From: an uncultured Eubacteriales bacterium
GTDB lineage: Bacteria > Bacillota > Clostridia > Christensenellales > Aristaeellaceae
NCBI GenBank assembly: GCA_900553265.1
Contig: USDD01000020.1
Location: forward strand, 1-31,647
Reading direction: 5' to 3'
DNA length: 31,647 bases
In this document: positions 22,326-31,139 of the stretch, piece by piece
How the letters are laid out: the number at the start of each line of letters is the position of its first letter
How positions within the stretch are numbered: the stretch's first letter is position 1
Position numbers and translations under genes: made by a program
The notes under the pieces: generated by a model
Told to the model about the DNA's origin: nothing
Database searches by the model: none
The model's input: only the letters and a program-made list of their open reading frames with translations

Positions 22326-24271
22326 AACCGATGTTCAACCGCGCTCCGCTGACGCAGAACACCCTCGCGCCGCTGCCGCTCGGCTCCATTCGCCCGGAGG
22401 GCTGGCTGGGCGATCAGCTGCGCGTTCAGGCCGACAACCTCACCGGCCCGCTGCACGACCAATGGCCCGACGTGGGCGACGACTGCGCATGGCTGGGCGG
22501 AAGCGGCGACGGCTGGGAGCGCGCGCCCTACTATCTGGACGGACTGGTGGCGCTGGCATGGACGCTGGAGGACGAAAAACTGCGGGCACTGGCTCTGCGC
22601 TATATCGAGTGGATCCTCGCCAGCCAGCGCGAGGACGGCTGGTTCGGCCCGGAGAAGAACGAGGACTACTGGCCGCTGATGGTGGCGCTCAAGGCGCTGC
22701 GGCAGTACTTCACCGCCACCAACGACAGGCGCGTGCTGGTGCTGATGGATAAATTCTTCAAGTATGAGTATCGCAGTCTGGACGAAAAGCCCCTGAAGGA
22801 CTGGGCCGTGGCCCGCGGCGGCGACAACATGGAGCTGGCGCTGTGGCTGTACAACCTCACGGGCCAGAAGTACCTGCTGGAGCTGTGCAGAAAGCTGCGC
22901 GACCAGACGCTGGACTGGACAAATTTCTTCCACACCTTCCCCAACACCATGCCCACCGCGCGCTCGCTGAAGTGGCAGCGCCTGCAGGAGGGCATCCGCG
23001 AGGAGAAGGCCGAGGACGAGTTCCTCGCGGGAACCGCGCGGCCCTATTTCCAGACCCAGTATCACCTCTCCCACGGCGTGAACGTGGCCATGGGTCTTAA
23101 GACCCCGGGCGTGATCAACCTGTTCAAGTCCGGCTTCAAGGAGCAGGGCGGCTTTAAGTTCGGCTGGTCGAAGCTGATGAAGTATCACGGCGTGGCCAGC
23201 GGAATCTTCACCTGCGACGAGCATCTCAGCGGCTCCAACCCCACCCAGGGCACCGAGCTGTGCACCGTGGTGGAGGCCATGTATTCCGTGGAGACCCTCA
23301 TCGGTCTGGGCGATTTCGGCGCGGAGCTTCCCGACGTGCTGGAAAAGCTGGCCTTCAACGCTCTGCCCGCGGCCTTCACCCCGGACATGACCGGCCATCA
23401 GTACGACGATCAGGTCAATCAGGTGAAGGTCTCCGACGAGCCGCGCAAATGGTACAACAACGAAAACGACTCCAACCTCTACGGCTTCGCGCCGAATTTC
23501 GGCTGCTGCACCGCCAACGACCATCAGGGCTGGCCCAAGTTCGCCGCGTCCCTGTGGATGGCCACCAGCGACGGCGGCCTGTCCGCGGTCAGCTATGCGC
23601 CCTGCACGGTGCGCGCCACGCTGGGCGGCGTGCCCATGCGCATGAAGGTCTCCGGCGGCTATCCCTTCGCCCAGACGGTGCGCATGGAGGTCTCGGTCCG
23701 GCAGCCGGTGGAATTCCCGCTGTATCTGCGCGTGCCCTTCTGGGCGCGCCAGCCCATGGTCTATCTGCCCGACGGCGAAATCATGCAGGTTCGCGCGGGC
23801 GAGACCACCTGCGTGCGCCGCAAATGGCGCACCGGCGACGTGGTGCGGCTGGAGCTGCCCGCCGCGCCGCGGCTCACCCGCTGGTATCATCAGTCCGGCG
23901 CGGTGGAGATCGGCCCGCTGCTGATGGCCTTCCATCCCGAGGAGCATTGGACGACGCTGGAGAACGGCGACCGCGCCATCGACACCGACACGCCCTGGAA
24001 CTGGGCGCTGCTGCGCGACGAGCCGATGAAGGCCGTCTATGGCGAGGAGCGCGAAAGGGCGTTCGGCTATGGCGATCCGGGCGTGAAGGTGCTGGTCAAG
24101 GCCGTGCGCACCGAGTGGGACATGGAGGGCGGAAGCGCCGCCAACGTGCCCATGGCGCCCAGACCCGCCTCGGAGCCCGAGGTCATCGAGCTGGTGCCCT
24201 TCGGCGACACCTGCCTGCGCATCGGCCAGTTCCCGGTCTGCGTTCCCACGGGCGGCGAAGGCCGCGCCTGA
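22322..24271 (+). CDS. GH127-superfamily (DUF1680) glycoside hydrolase
   Basis: A 649-residue likely cytoplasmic (no signal peptide) beta-L-arabinofuranosidase-like enzyme with an alpha/alpha toroid N-terminal part (about 20-420) and C-terminal beta domains. The zinc-thiolate site of GH127 (Glu-x-Cys plus Cys-Cys in HypBA1) can be traced as Glu312-Leu-Cys314 in GTELCTVVEAMYS and Cys395-Cys396 in NFGCCTANDHQGW. Another acidic residue, Glu300, sits 12 positions before Glu312 in FTCDEHLSG. This spacing differs from HypBA1, so it belongs to a diverged subgroup and its substrate may not be beta-L-arabinofuranose. It starts in ATGA overlap with the methyltransferase gene, with GAGGTG upstream. Confidence 0.85.
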   Translation: MKPMFNRAPLTQNTLAPLPLGSIRPEGWLGDQLRVQADNLTGPLHDQWPDVGDDCAWLGGSGDGWERAPYYLDGLVALAWTLEDEKLRALALRYIEWILASQREDGWFGPEKNEDYWPLMVALKALRQYFTATNDRRVLVLMDKFFKYEYRSLDEKPLKDWAVARGGDNMELALWLYNLTGQKYLLELCRKLRDQTLDWTNFFHTFPNTMPTARSLKWQRLQEGIREEKAEDEFLAGTARPYFQTQYHLSHGVNVAMGLKTPGVINLFKSGFKEQGGFKFGWSKLMKYHGVASGIFTCDEHLSGSNPTQGTELCTVVEAMYSVETLIGLGDFGAELPDVLEKLAFNALPAAFTPDMTGHQYDDQVNQVKVSDEPRKWYNNENDSNLYGFAPNFGCCTANDHQGWPKFAASLWMATSDGGLSAVSYAPCTVRATLGGVPMRMKVSGGYPFAQTVRMEVSVRQPVEFPLYLRVPFWARQPMVYLPDGEIMQVRAGETTCVRRKWRTGDVVRLELPAAPRLTRWYHQSGAVEIGPLLMAFHPEEHWTTLENGDRAIDTDTPWNWALLRDEPMKAVYGEERERAFGYGDPGVKVLVKAVRTEWDMEGGSAANVPMAPRPASEPEVIELVPFGDTCLRIGQFPVCVPTGGEGRA

Positions 24272-24299
24272 GGAGAGAAGCCCCGATACACAGGATAAC

Positions 24300-24317
24300 C
24301 GCGCCGCGGCGCTTTTT
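24300..24317 (+). promoter_or_regulatory. GC palindrome with T-run before the acyltransferase gene
   Basis: The 12-bp self-complementary GCGCCGCGGCGC is followed by TTTTT, 29 bases after the hydrolase stop. It may form a small attenuating hairpin, but the stem is only about 4 bp if a loop is allowed. Confidence 0.35.
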
Positions 24318-24337
24318 CAACAGAGGAGGAAGAACCT

Positions 24338-25339
24338 GTGAAGCGTCATGAGATTTCGCTGGGCGCGCTCAGCCGCCATCGCGCGCTGCTCTATGGCTTT
24401 GCCGCCGCGTGGATTTTGCTGTTCCACATGCACTTTCAGCTTCCGAACCATCCGGCGCTCATTCCGCTGCAGTGGTTCAAGGCCAGCGGCAACGCCGGCG
24501 TGGAGATGTTCCTGCTGCTGTCCGGCTTCGGCCTGTACGGCTCCATGAGCCGGGACGGCAGCGTCCTGTCGTTCTATCGCCGCAGGTTTTTGAGGGTGTT
24601 TCTGCCGTCCTTCATCGTCGTGGCGGTGTATTACGGGCTGGTGCCCACTAAATCCACCGCTTACGCGATGAAGCTGACCATTCTGCCCTACTGGCTGGGC
24701 ATGGGAATGTTCTGGTATCCGCCGTTCATTCTGGGCATGTATCTGATCTATCCGCTGATTTTCCTGCTATAAAAGCGCTGCCCGAAGGCGGTGGCGGCCC
24801 TGTGGATTCTGTCCTATGCGCTGCCGGTAGTGATTCGCGCGGCGCTTCCGGGCTATGCGAATCACGCCGAACGTGTATGGACGCGCATTCCCGCGTTCCT
24901 GCTGGGCTGCGTGCTTGCGCCGAAGGTGGAGAAGGACGAGAAGGTCTCCATGCTCTGGCTGCTCCCGCTGGCGGCGGCGTATGTGGGCCTGATGCTGACG
25001 GGCCGCTGGCCGCTGACGCGCTATGCGCTGACCGGCCTTGCGGGATTCACGATTCTGCTGGTGACCCGAGTCGCGCCCTGGTTTACCCGCGGGGGGTATC
25101 GCCGCATCGTCTATCGCTGCCTGGCCTTCCTCGGCGGCATTTCGCTGGAGGCCTATCTGGTGCAGCTGCGCATTGATTCGGCACTGGGAAGCCTTCCGGT
25201 CTATGCCGGCGGCGAAAACGGCCTGGTCAAGCGCGATCTGTTCGCGCTGATCCTGACCATTCTGCTGTCCGTCGCGCTGCAAAAATTCTGCGACCTGCTG
25301 CGCCGGCAGTTCGCCCGGACGAAGGTTCCGGAGGAATAA
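24338..25339 (+). pseudogene. Acyltransferase family 3 membrane protein, split by in-frame TAA
   Basis: Two open segments in one frame (24338-24772 and from 24773 to 25339) together encode about 333 codons of an OafA/WecH-like O-acyltransferase, the usual length of the family. The first half starts with GTG after AGAGGAGGA, has a first membrane helix with a His pair (ILLFHMHFQLP), a GVEMFLLLSGFGLYGS segment and the basic YRRRFLRVFLPSF loop. The second half supplies the remaining membrane helices and a basic end (LRRQFARTKVPEE). The break is a single TAA at 24770-24772 (CTA-TAA-AAG) with no frame change, so it is either a recent nonsense mutation or a sequence error. Such enzymes acylate surface sugars. 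Downstream of TAA the first usable in-frame start is a GTG or ATG near 24790 with no clear ribosome site. Confidence 0.8.
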
Positions 25340-25353
25340 CGGCGCAGCCATTG

Positions 25354-25383
25354 AAGGCCGCCGGGCAAACGCCCGGCGGCCTT
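25354..25383 (+). terminator. terminator-like hairpin after the acyltransferase gene
   Basis: Perfect 13-bp stem AAGGCCGCCGGGC / GCCCGGCGGCCTT with loop AAAC, directly upstream of the next promoter. The tail is T-poor (TACATATCTT). Confidence 0.65.
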
Positions 25384-25391
25384 TACATATC

Positions 25392-25420
25392 TTGACGCAG
25401 GAAATTTACTGTGATACAAT
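25392..25420 (+). promoter_or_regulatory. promoter of the small toxin gene
   Basis: -35 TTGACG (25392-25397), 17-base spacer, -10 TACAAT (25415-25420). The predicted transcript starts near 25427 with a hairpin AAGCCC-AC-GGGCTT (25428-25441), the kind of 5' stem-loop that stabilises type I toxin messages. Confidence 0.7.
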
Positions 25421-25510
25421 AAAAACGAAGCCCACGGGCTTCCGGCAGGAAGGAAACAGATGGCGCTTGGCTTTTCACCTCTGAATACGAAAGTTGAAGG
25501 AGGTGAGATC

Positions 25511-25630
25511 ATGTCTGACTTCGAGATTATCTCCGTGGTCATTATGGTCGCCTCTCTTGTACTGAATGCGATTCGTTTGGGTCGCGACACGAAGGACAAG
25601 AAGAAAAAGCAAGCCGCCATCCAGCGTTAA
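25511..25630 (+). CDS. Small membrane toxin, putative holin-like/TxpA-BsrG type
   Basis: A 39-residue peptide: short acidic start (MSDFEI), one membrane helix (about 6-24, IISVVIMVASLVLNAIRLG) and a strongly basic tail (RDTKDKKKKQAAIQR). This is the build of type I toxins of Bacillota (TxpA, BsrE/BsrG, 'putative holin-like toxin'), which disturb the membrane when their antisense RNA is lost. AAGGAGGTGA lies 7 bases from the ATG, a near-perfect anti-16S match. An in-frame ATG at 25460 behind a weaker AAGGAA would add 17 residues (MALGFSPLNTKVEGGEI); I prefer the second start. The gene has its own consensus promoter and a perfect opposing promoter just past its end. Confidence 0.75.
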   Translation: MSDFEIISVVIMVASLVLNAIRLGRDTKDKKKKQAAIQR

Positions 25631-25692
25631 TGGATGACGACTAAACCCCATATCGGAGGGGAGAAGCCTAACCACAAGCATCATCCCTTCCT
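25600..25692 (-). ncRNA. predicted antisense antitoxin RNA
   Basis: Transcription from the perfect leftward promoter at 25727-25699 would start near 25692. It would run antisense to the 3' untranslated region and last codons of the toxin gene. A hairpin CATCCA/TGGATG (25636-25618, 7-base loop) followed by CTTTTTCTTCTT on the minus strand is a plausible end near 25600, giving an RNA of about 90 bases. The overlap at the toxin's 3' end is the arrangement of txpA/RatA and bsrG/SR4. Confidence 0.6.
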
Positions 25693-25698
25693 GCCGTT

Positions 25699-25727
25699 AT
25701 TATAGCACGGCGAAACGCCGCTGTCAA
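25699..25727 (-). promoter_or_regulatory. perfect consensus promoter of the antitoxin RNA
   Basis: On the minus strand: TTGACA (25727-25722), exactly 17 bases, TATAAT (25704-25699). Both hexamers match consensus completely, and no protein gene follows on that strand. Confidence 0.85.
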
Positions 25728-25856
25728 CCTTCGCTCCATGCGAAACCCCCGCGAAGAAAAGCCTTCACAGGGGGGCGAACCGCTGACAAATCCCGAAACC
25801 ACTGAAATCTTCGGAATCACTTCTCTCGAAGCTGAAATTTCCACCTGCTTCGCTGG

Positions 25857-25918
25857 CGCGGGCTGCAAAACCGGCTGCATACCTTTGGGTATGCGCTCTC
25901 TTTTGCAGCTCGCGTTTT
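25857..25918 (+). terminator. long branched hairpin with T-run, possible terminator of the toxin message
   Basis: Outer stem CGCG-g-GCTGCAAAA / TTTTGCAGC-t-CGCG (25857-25870 with 25901-25914), inner hairpin GCATACC-TTTG-GGTATGC (25877-25894), then TTTTCC. The rest of 25728-26000 holds another imperfect hairpin (CCCCC..GGGGG, about 25744-25774) and no gene I can support. Confidence 0.45.
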
Positions 25919-26000
25919 CCTGCTCTGCGGCGGTTCTCAGCGCCTGACAGCCTGTTCCAAAGCGCTCGGAGAGCTCAAACTCTGCGCAATCTCCCTCGCG

Positions 26001-27902
26001 TCACCGCTGAATCCAGACGCGCATTTCGCCGGGCTCGCGGTTGCTCCACGCGTAATAGGGAATCCAGGTCAGGCGAACCGGCTCGTCGGCCTCCTCGCGC
26101 AGCGGGGCGTACAGCGTCTCCGCGTCCCACTCGCCGTCGCGGATGCGCAGCGCGTCGCTCGTCAGCGTCACCACGCCGCCCAGCAGTTCCGGCCGCCACT
26201 GCGCCTCGAAGGCGGGATGATCGCCCAGCCGGACGCGGTGCAGATCCCTGCCGTTGTCCGTCTCCTCCAGACAGTACACCAGCGGGCCGCGGGTTACGGC
26301 GACCTTGCCGATGTTCTTGTACACCCGGGGATTGGACTGCACCGCCGTGGCGGGCATGTCCAACGCCAGACGGATCTCGTCGCCGGGCTTCCACGCGCGC
26401 TTCAGATGGACATAGCCGTCCGTGGCCGCGGCGCGAATCTCCTCGCCGTTCACCGTCAGGCGGAAGGACGGGCACCAGCCCGGAATGCGCAGCGCCAGCT
26501 CGAACGCGCCCTCGGAGTTCAGCCTCAGCCGCACGTCGCCGTCCCAGGGATAGCGGGTCTCCATGGTCAGCGCCGCCCTCGCGCCGCCCACGCCCTCGCT
26601 CAGATCGCAGCCCACGTAGGAGTGGATGTACAGCGCGCCTTCCTTCTGGGAGGCGACGTAGTTCTGCAGCGACATCACCAGCCGGATGAGGTTCGGCGGG
26701 CAGCAGGCGCAGCCGAACCACGGCTGGCGCACGGGCTTGACGTGCTGCAGCCGCTGATCCTTTTCGCAGGCCTCGGGCAGCACCTCCAGCGGATTGACAT
26801 AGAAGAAGCGCTTTCCGTCCAGCTGCATGCCGCTGAGCACGCCGTTGTACAGCGCCCGCTCCAGCACGTCGGCGTATTCGGCCTTTGGATTCATCTGCAG
26901 CATGCGCCAGGCGAAGAAAACCAGCGCGATGGAGGCGCAGGTCTCGCCGTAGATCAGGTCGTTGGGCAGGTCGTAGTCGAAGGTGAAGGCCTCGCCGTAT
27001 TCCGAGGAGCCCACGCCGCCGGTGAGGTACATCCGCCGCCGGGTCACGCTGTGCCACAAGCGCTCGCAGGCCTGCTTCAGCTCGGCGTCGCCGGTGGCCG
27101 CGGCCACGTCGGCCATGCCGGAATAGAGATACAGCGCGCGCACGGAATGGCCCACCGCGTCCGGCTGCTGCCGCACGGGCATATGTGCCTGATAGTAGGC
27201 CATCTTCAGCACGCCGCTGTCCCAATAGCAGCGGTTGTGGTTCTTCTCCATCTCCATGGGGAAGTACAGCGGGCTCTGGCCGCGCTGATCCACGAAGTAC
27301 TTCGCCAGCTTCAGATGCCGCTCGTCCTTCGTCACCGCGTACAGCCGCATCAGCGCCATCTCGATCACGGGATGGCCCGGGTAGCCCTTGCTCTTGCCCT
27401 CCTCCGGGCCGAACACGCCGTCGATGTGATCCACCAGCCGCAGCACCGCGTCCAGCAGTCTGCGCTTGCCGGTGGCCTGATAGTGGGCCACGGCCGCCTC
27501 GATCATGTGGCCGGCGCAGTAGAGCTCGTGGTTGTCCATCAGGTTCGTCCAGCGCTTCTCCAGCCCGTTGATGATGTAATAGGTGTCCATGTAGCCGTCG
27601 GGCTGCTGGGCCGCGACGACGTCTTCGATGGCCGAGTCCACCACGGCCTCCAGCTCCGGGTCGTGCTGGTCGGCCAGCGCGTAGGACGCGCCCTCCAGCC
27701 ATTTGGCCACGTCGCTGTCCTGAAACACGCAGCCGCCGTGCTCGCCCTTCTGCTTTCCGGCGGCGATGCGGAAGTTGTCCATGCAGTGGCTGGGGGCGGC
27801 GTCCGGGATGCGGTCGTTCAGCGCCTCCCACTGATAGGGAATGCCCTCGCGGCGGATGGTCTCTCGAATGGGACTCCAGAACGAATCGTGAATCTGCGCC
27901 AT
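26001..27902 (-). CDS. Beta-L-arabinofuranosidase, GH127 (HypBA1-like)
   Basis: A 633-residue cytoplasmic enzyme releasing L-arabinofuranose from beta-linked arabino-oligosaccharides. The HypBA1 active site maps clearly: acid/base-region Glu304 in EYGEAFTFDYDLPND, then 16 residues on Glu320-Thr-Cys322 in YGETCASIALVF, and Cys400-Cys401 in FGCACCPPNLIR, the Cys3-Glu zinc site. The N-terminal HDSFWSPIRETIRREGIPYQ and the toroid repeats are family-typical; beta domains fill about 420-633. GGAAAGGAAG precedes the ATG. It has its own promoter between it and pckA. No transporter or regulator adjoins it; the CUT1 importer at 559-4011 is a possible functional partner. Confidence 0.93.
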   Translation of the reverse strand: MAQIHDSFWSPIRETIRREGIPYQWEALNDRIPDAAPSHCMDNFRIAAGKQKGEHGGCVFQDSDVAKWLEGASYALADQHDPELEAVVDSAIEDVVAAQQPDGYMDTYYIINGLEKRWTNLMDNHELYCAGHMIEAAVAHYQATGKRRLLDAVLRLVDHIDGVFGPEEGKSKGYPGHPVIEMALMRLYAVTKDERHLKLAKYFVDQRGQSPLYFPMEMEKNHNRCYWDSGVLKMAYYQAHMPVRQQPDAVGHSVRALYLYSGMADVAAATGDAELKQACERLWHSVTRRRMYLTGGVGSSEYGEAFTFDYDLPNDLIYGETCASIALVFFAWRMLQMNPKAEYADVLERALYNGVLSGMQLDGKRFFYVNPLEVLPEACEKDQRLQHVKPVRQPWFGCACCPPNLIRLVMSLQNYVASQKEGALYIHSYVGCDLSEGVGGARAALTMETRYPWDGDVRLRLNSEGAFELALRIPGWCPSFRLTVNGEEIRAAATDGYVHLKRAWKPGDEIRLALDMPATAVQSNPRVYKNIGKVAVTRGPLVYCLEETDNGRDLHRVRLGDHPAFEAQWRPELLGGVVTLTSDALRIRDGEWDAETLYAPLREEADEPVRLTWIPYYAWSNREPGEMRVWIQR

Positions 27903-27967
27903 AACTGACTTCCTTTCCGTTGTGTTGTCGACGCTCTCTGTGCAGCGCGCATGCTGCTTCTGCCGAT

Positions 27968-27997
27968 ATTGTACAATGAACGCCCGGAGGAAGTCAA
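27968..27997 (-). promoter_or_regulatory. promoter of the GH127 gene
   Basis: On the minus strand: -35 TTGACT (27997-27992), 18-base spacer, -10 TACAAT (27973-27968). The -35 touches the T-rich tail of the pckA terminator, so the two genes are tightly packed but separately transcribed. Confidence 0.65.
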
Positions 27998-28032
27998 GAG
28001 AAAACCCCTGCGAAGGAAATCCTTCGCAGGGG
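27997..28032 (-). terminator. terminator of pckA
   Basis: Perfect 12-bp stem CCCCTGCGAAGG / CCTTCGCAGGGG (28005-28032) with a 4-base loop, followed on the minus strand by TTTTCTCTT. It starts 24 bases after the pckA stop. Confidence 0.85.
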
Positions 28033-28055
28033 CCATTTGTTTTGTCAGCCTATGC

Positions 28056-29660
<1,605 letters not shown>

Positions 29661-29747
29661 AATCCGTTCAACCTCTCTTATAGAAATATTCCAAACAGAG
29701 CATATCTCTTTTGACAGATGCCCCTGGTACCCGATTGTACCATCTTT

Positions 29748-29776
29748 ATCATACACCGAAGAAAGGCGAAAATCAA
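29748..29776 (-). promoter_or_regulatory. promoter and leader of pckA
   Basis: On the minus strand: -35 TTGATT (29776-29771), 17-base spacer, -10 TATGAT (29753-29748). The leader of about 80 bases contains a 6-bp hairpin TGGTAC-AATCGG-GTACCA (29742-29725) close to the predicted 5' end. Confidence 0.5.
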
Positions 29777-29931
29777 TGCGATTCGCGTGATTTTATCGAA
29801 ATTTCACTTTCCCGCCCACACCTTGACCGCCGTCCTGCAGAGATGCTATTATAATGAAGGAACGCCGCCGTTTGAAAGAGACGAGCCCGCATTTCGCCCG
29901 ACGGAGCCCGACAGCGCGCCTTTTCGCAGGA

Positions 29932-30174
29932 TCAGCGAATTTCCTGCTCCAATTCGTCAAACACCGGCGCGGAGAAGAACGTCCCGAGGGACATGTCCAG
30001 CCCGTCGCAGAGCTTTTTGATGAGGTTGATCGACAATTCCCTGCGCCGCGCGTCCAGCATGCTGTATACCGTGGAGGGCGTAACGCCCGAGCGCACCGCC
30101 AACTCGTTCGGCCGCATATTCCGCTGATTCAAAATCTCCCAAAATCGCGCCACAACCGCTTCCTTAACCGTCAT
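29932..30174 (-). CDS. Small XRE-family helix-turn-helix regulator
   Basis: 80 residues, essentially one Cro/C1-type HTH domain: VARFWEILNQRNMRPNELAV, then RSGVTPSTVYSMLDARRREL as the recognition unit and a closing helix INLIKKLCDGLDMSLGTFFS. It ends with a short acidic tail. The start MTVKEAVVARF (ATG at 30174) has GGAGG about 10 bases upstream; an ATG at 30216 would add 14 residues without a clear ribosome site. A 10-bp palindrome GCGTATACGC (30219-30228) upstream may be its operator. It lies just left of the tRNA-Thr fragment, so on the chromosome side of the attachment site. Its targets are unknown. Confidence 0.8.
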   Translation of the reverse strand: MTVKEAVVARFWEILNQRNMRPNELAVRSGVTPSTVYSMLDARRRELSINLIKKLCDGLDMSLGTFFSAPVFDELEQEIR

Positions 30175-30262
30175 TTTCCCATCGCCTCCATGAAAATGAT
30201 AGAAAAATTTCCGCAAAAGCGTATACGCACTTCTGCTTGCGTCTTTTTGACAAAGAACCGGA

Positions 30263-30297
30263 TAAAAAGAAAAGGTCAGCCATTTCTGACTGACCTT
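30263..30297 (-). terminator. terminator of the disrupted tRNA-Thr gene
   Basis: On the minus strand the stem AAGGTCAG / CTGACCTT (30297-30290 with 30279-30272, 10-base loop) is followed by TTCTTTTT. It begins 2 bases after the tRNA fragment's CCA end, as expected for the original tRNA terminator. Confidence 0.8.
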
Positions 30298-30298
30298 G

Positions 30299-30343
30299 TG
30301 GAGCTGATGACCAGATTCGAACTGGTGACCTCATCCTTACCAA
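30299..30343 (-). other. 3' fragment of tRNA-Thr(GGT): integration attachment site
   Basis: Reading the minus strand, 45 bases match the 3' part of a tRNA: anticodon loop TTGGTAA (anticodon GGT), anticodon-stem 3' strand GGATG, variable loop AGGTC, T-arm ACCAG-TTCGAAT-CTGGT, acceptor strand CATCAGC and TCCA end. The 5' half (acceptor, D-arm and anticodon-stem 5' strand CATCC) is absent, and unrelated sequence begins at the anticodon loop. Tyrosine recombinases often cross over there, so this is the remnant left at the far end of an element integrated into tRNA-Thr. By orientation the element lies to the right. Confidence 0.85.
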
Positions 30344-30396
30344 TTGCGATTATTGCGCATGGCGTACTGAAATTATGCCTTTCATGGTTTGAAGAT

Positions 30397-31059
30397 TTAT
30401 CCCTTGGACACTCGATTTTTGTGGAGATTCAGACGTTCTACCATCCCGTCCAGCCGTTTGCGCCAGAAGCGGTGGAACCATTCGCTTTCCCCGAAGCATT
30501 TCACCAGATGCGGGCTGATTGCGTAATAGCAGCGGATGAACGCGCGTCCGAGCATATGCTTTTTCAGGATTTCATCTCGGAATCGCCGCAGTGTCAGCAC
30601 CTCGGGCGCGTCGTAGGAGCCATAGACGCAGGTCGCGATATAGCAGCCCTCGCCGCTGCTTGTGCTGGAATTGGATGCAGGAGAGGAGGAGTTGATTGGA
30701 GCTGAAAACGGGCTTGGATCGCTGCTTCCAGTCTTGTGCCCGTTCGTGTCATAGCTGGTATAGCCGCCGAAAAAGTTTGGCTCACTACCGCCAACCTTGT
30801 GACCATTTGCGTCGTAATTGGTGTAGCCGCTGAGAAAGCCCGGCTCGCTGCTGCCAACCTTCTTTCCATTCGCGTCGTAATGCGTATAACCGCCGCCGAA
30901 CAGATTGGGCTCGCTTCGACCGATTTTCCTGCCCTTGCTGTCATAGGTCGTGTATCCGCCGAACAGGTCTGGCTCCGTCCTGCCGGAGCGCTTGCCCTTT
31001 TCGTCGTAATTCGTGTATCCGCCAAACGGATTCGGGTCGCTTCTGCCCTTGTTTGCCAT
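30397..31059 (-). CDS. Repeat protein with CFI-box C-terminal domain
   Basis: 220 residues without signal peptide or membrane helix. Residues ~5-111 are five tandem ~21-residue units of the form SEPNLFGGYTxYDANGKKVG. A Ser/Asn/Pro-rich linker follows (112-137). The C-terminal domain starts GCYIATCVYGSYDAPEVLTL (from 138) with RRFRDEILKKHMLGRAFIRC and ends near 212. This matches the CFI-box C-terminal domain, named for a Cys-Phe-Ile motif; here the motif is Cys-Tyr-Ile. Function unknown. The Tyr-Asp/Gly units resemble sugar- or surface-binding repeats, but nothing shows export. AAAGGAGG precedes the ATG. It is the first gene inside the tRNA-Thr attachment site. Confidence 0.75.
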   Translation of the reverse strand: MANKGRSDPNPFGGYTNYDEKGKRSGRTEPDLFGGYTTYDSKGRKIGRSEPNLFGGGYTHYDANGKKVGSSEPGFLSGYTNYDANGHKVGGSEPNFFGGYTSYDTNGHKTGSSDPSPFSAPINSSSPASNSSTSSGEGCYIATCVYGSYDAPEVLTLRRFRDEILKKHMLGRAFIRCYYAISPHLVKCFGESEWFHRFWRKRLDGMVERLNLHKNRVSKG

Positions 31060-31139
31060 CGTCGAGCCTCCTTTGAACAGTCGGTCTGCAAGCAGAATAC
31101 CTTATGAGGAAATGGAAAATTGGATGCGCTGGCGAGGTT

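Noticed and set aside
25738..25947. 69-codon open frame downstream of the toxin gene
   Set aside because: It has no ribosome site and overlaps two hairpins; better explained as a non-coding 3' region.
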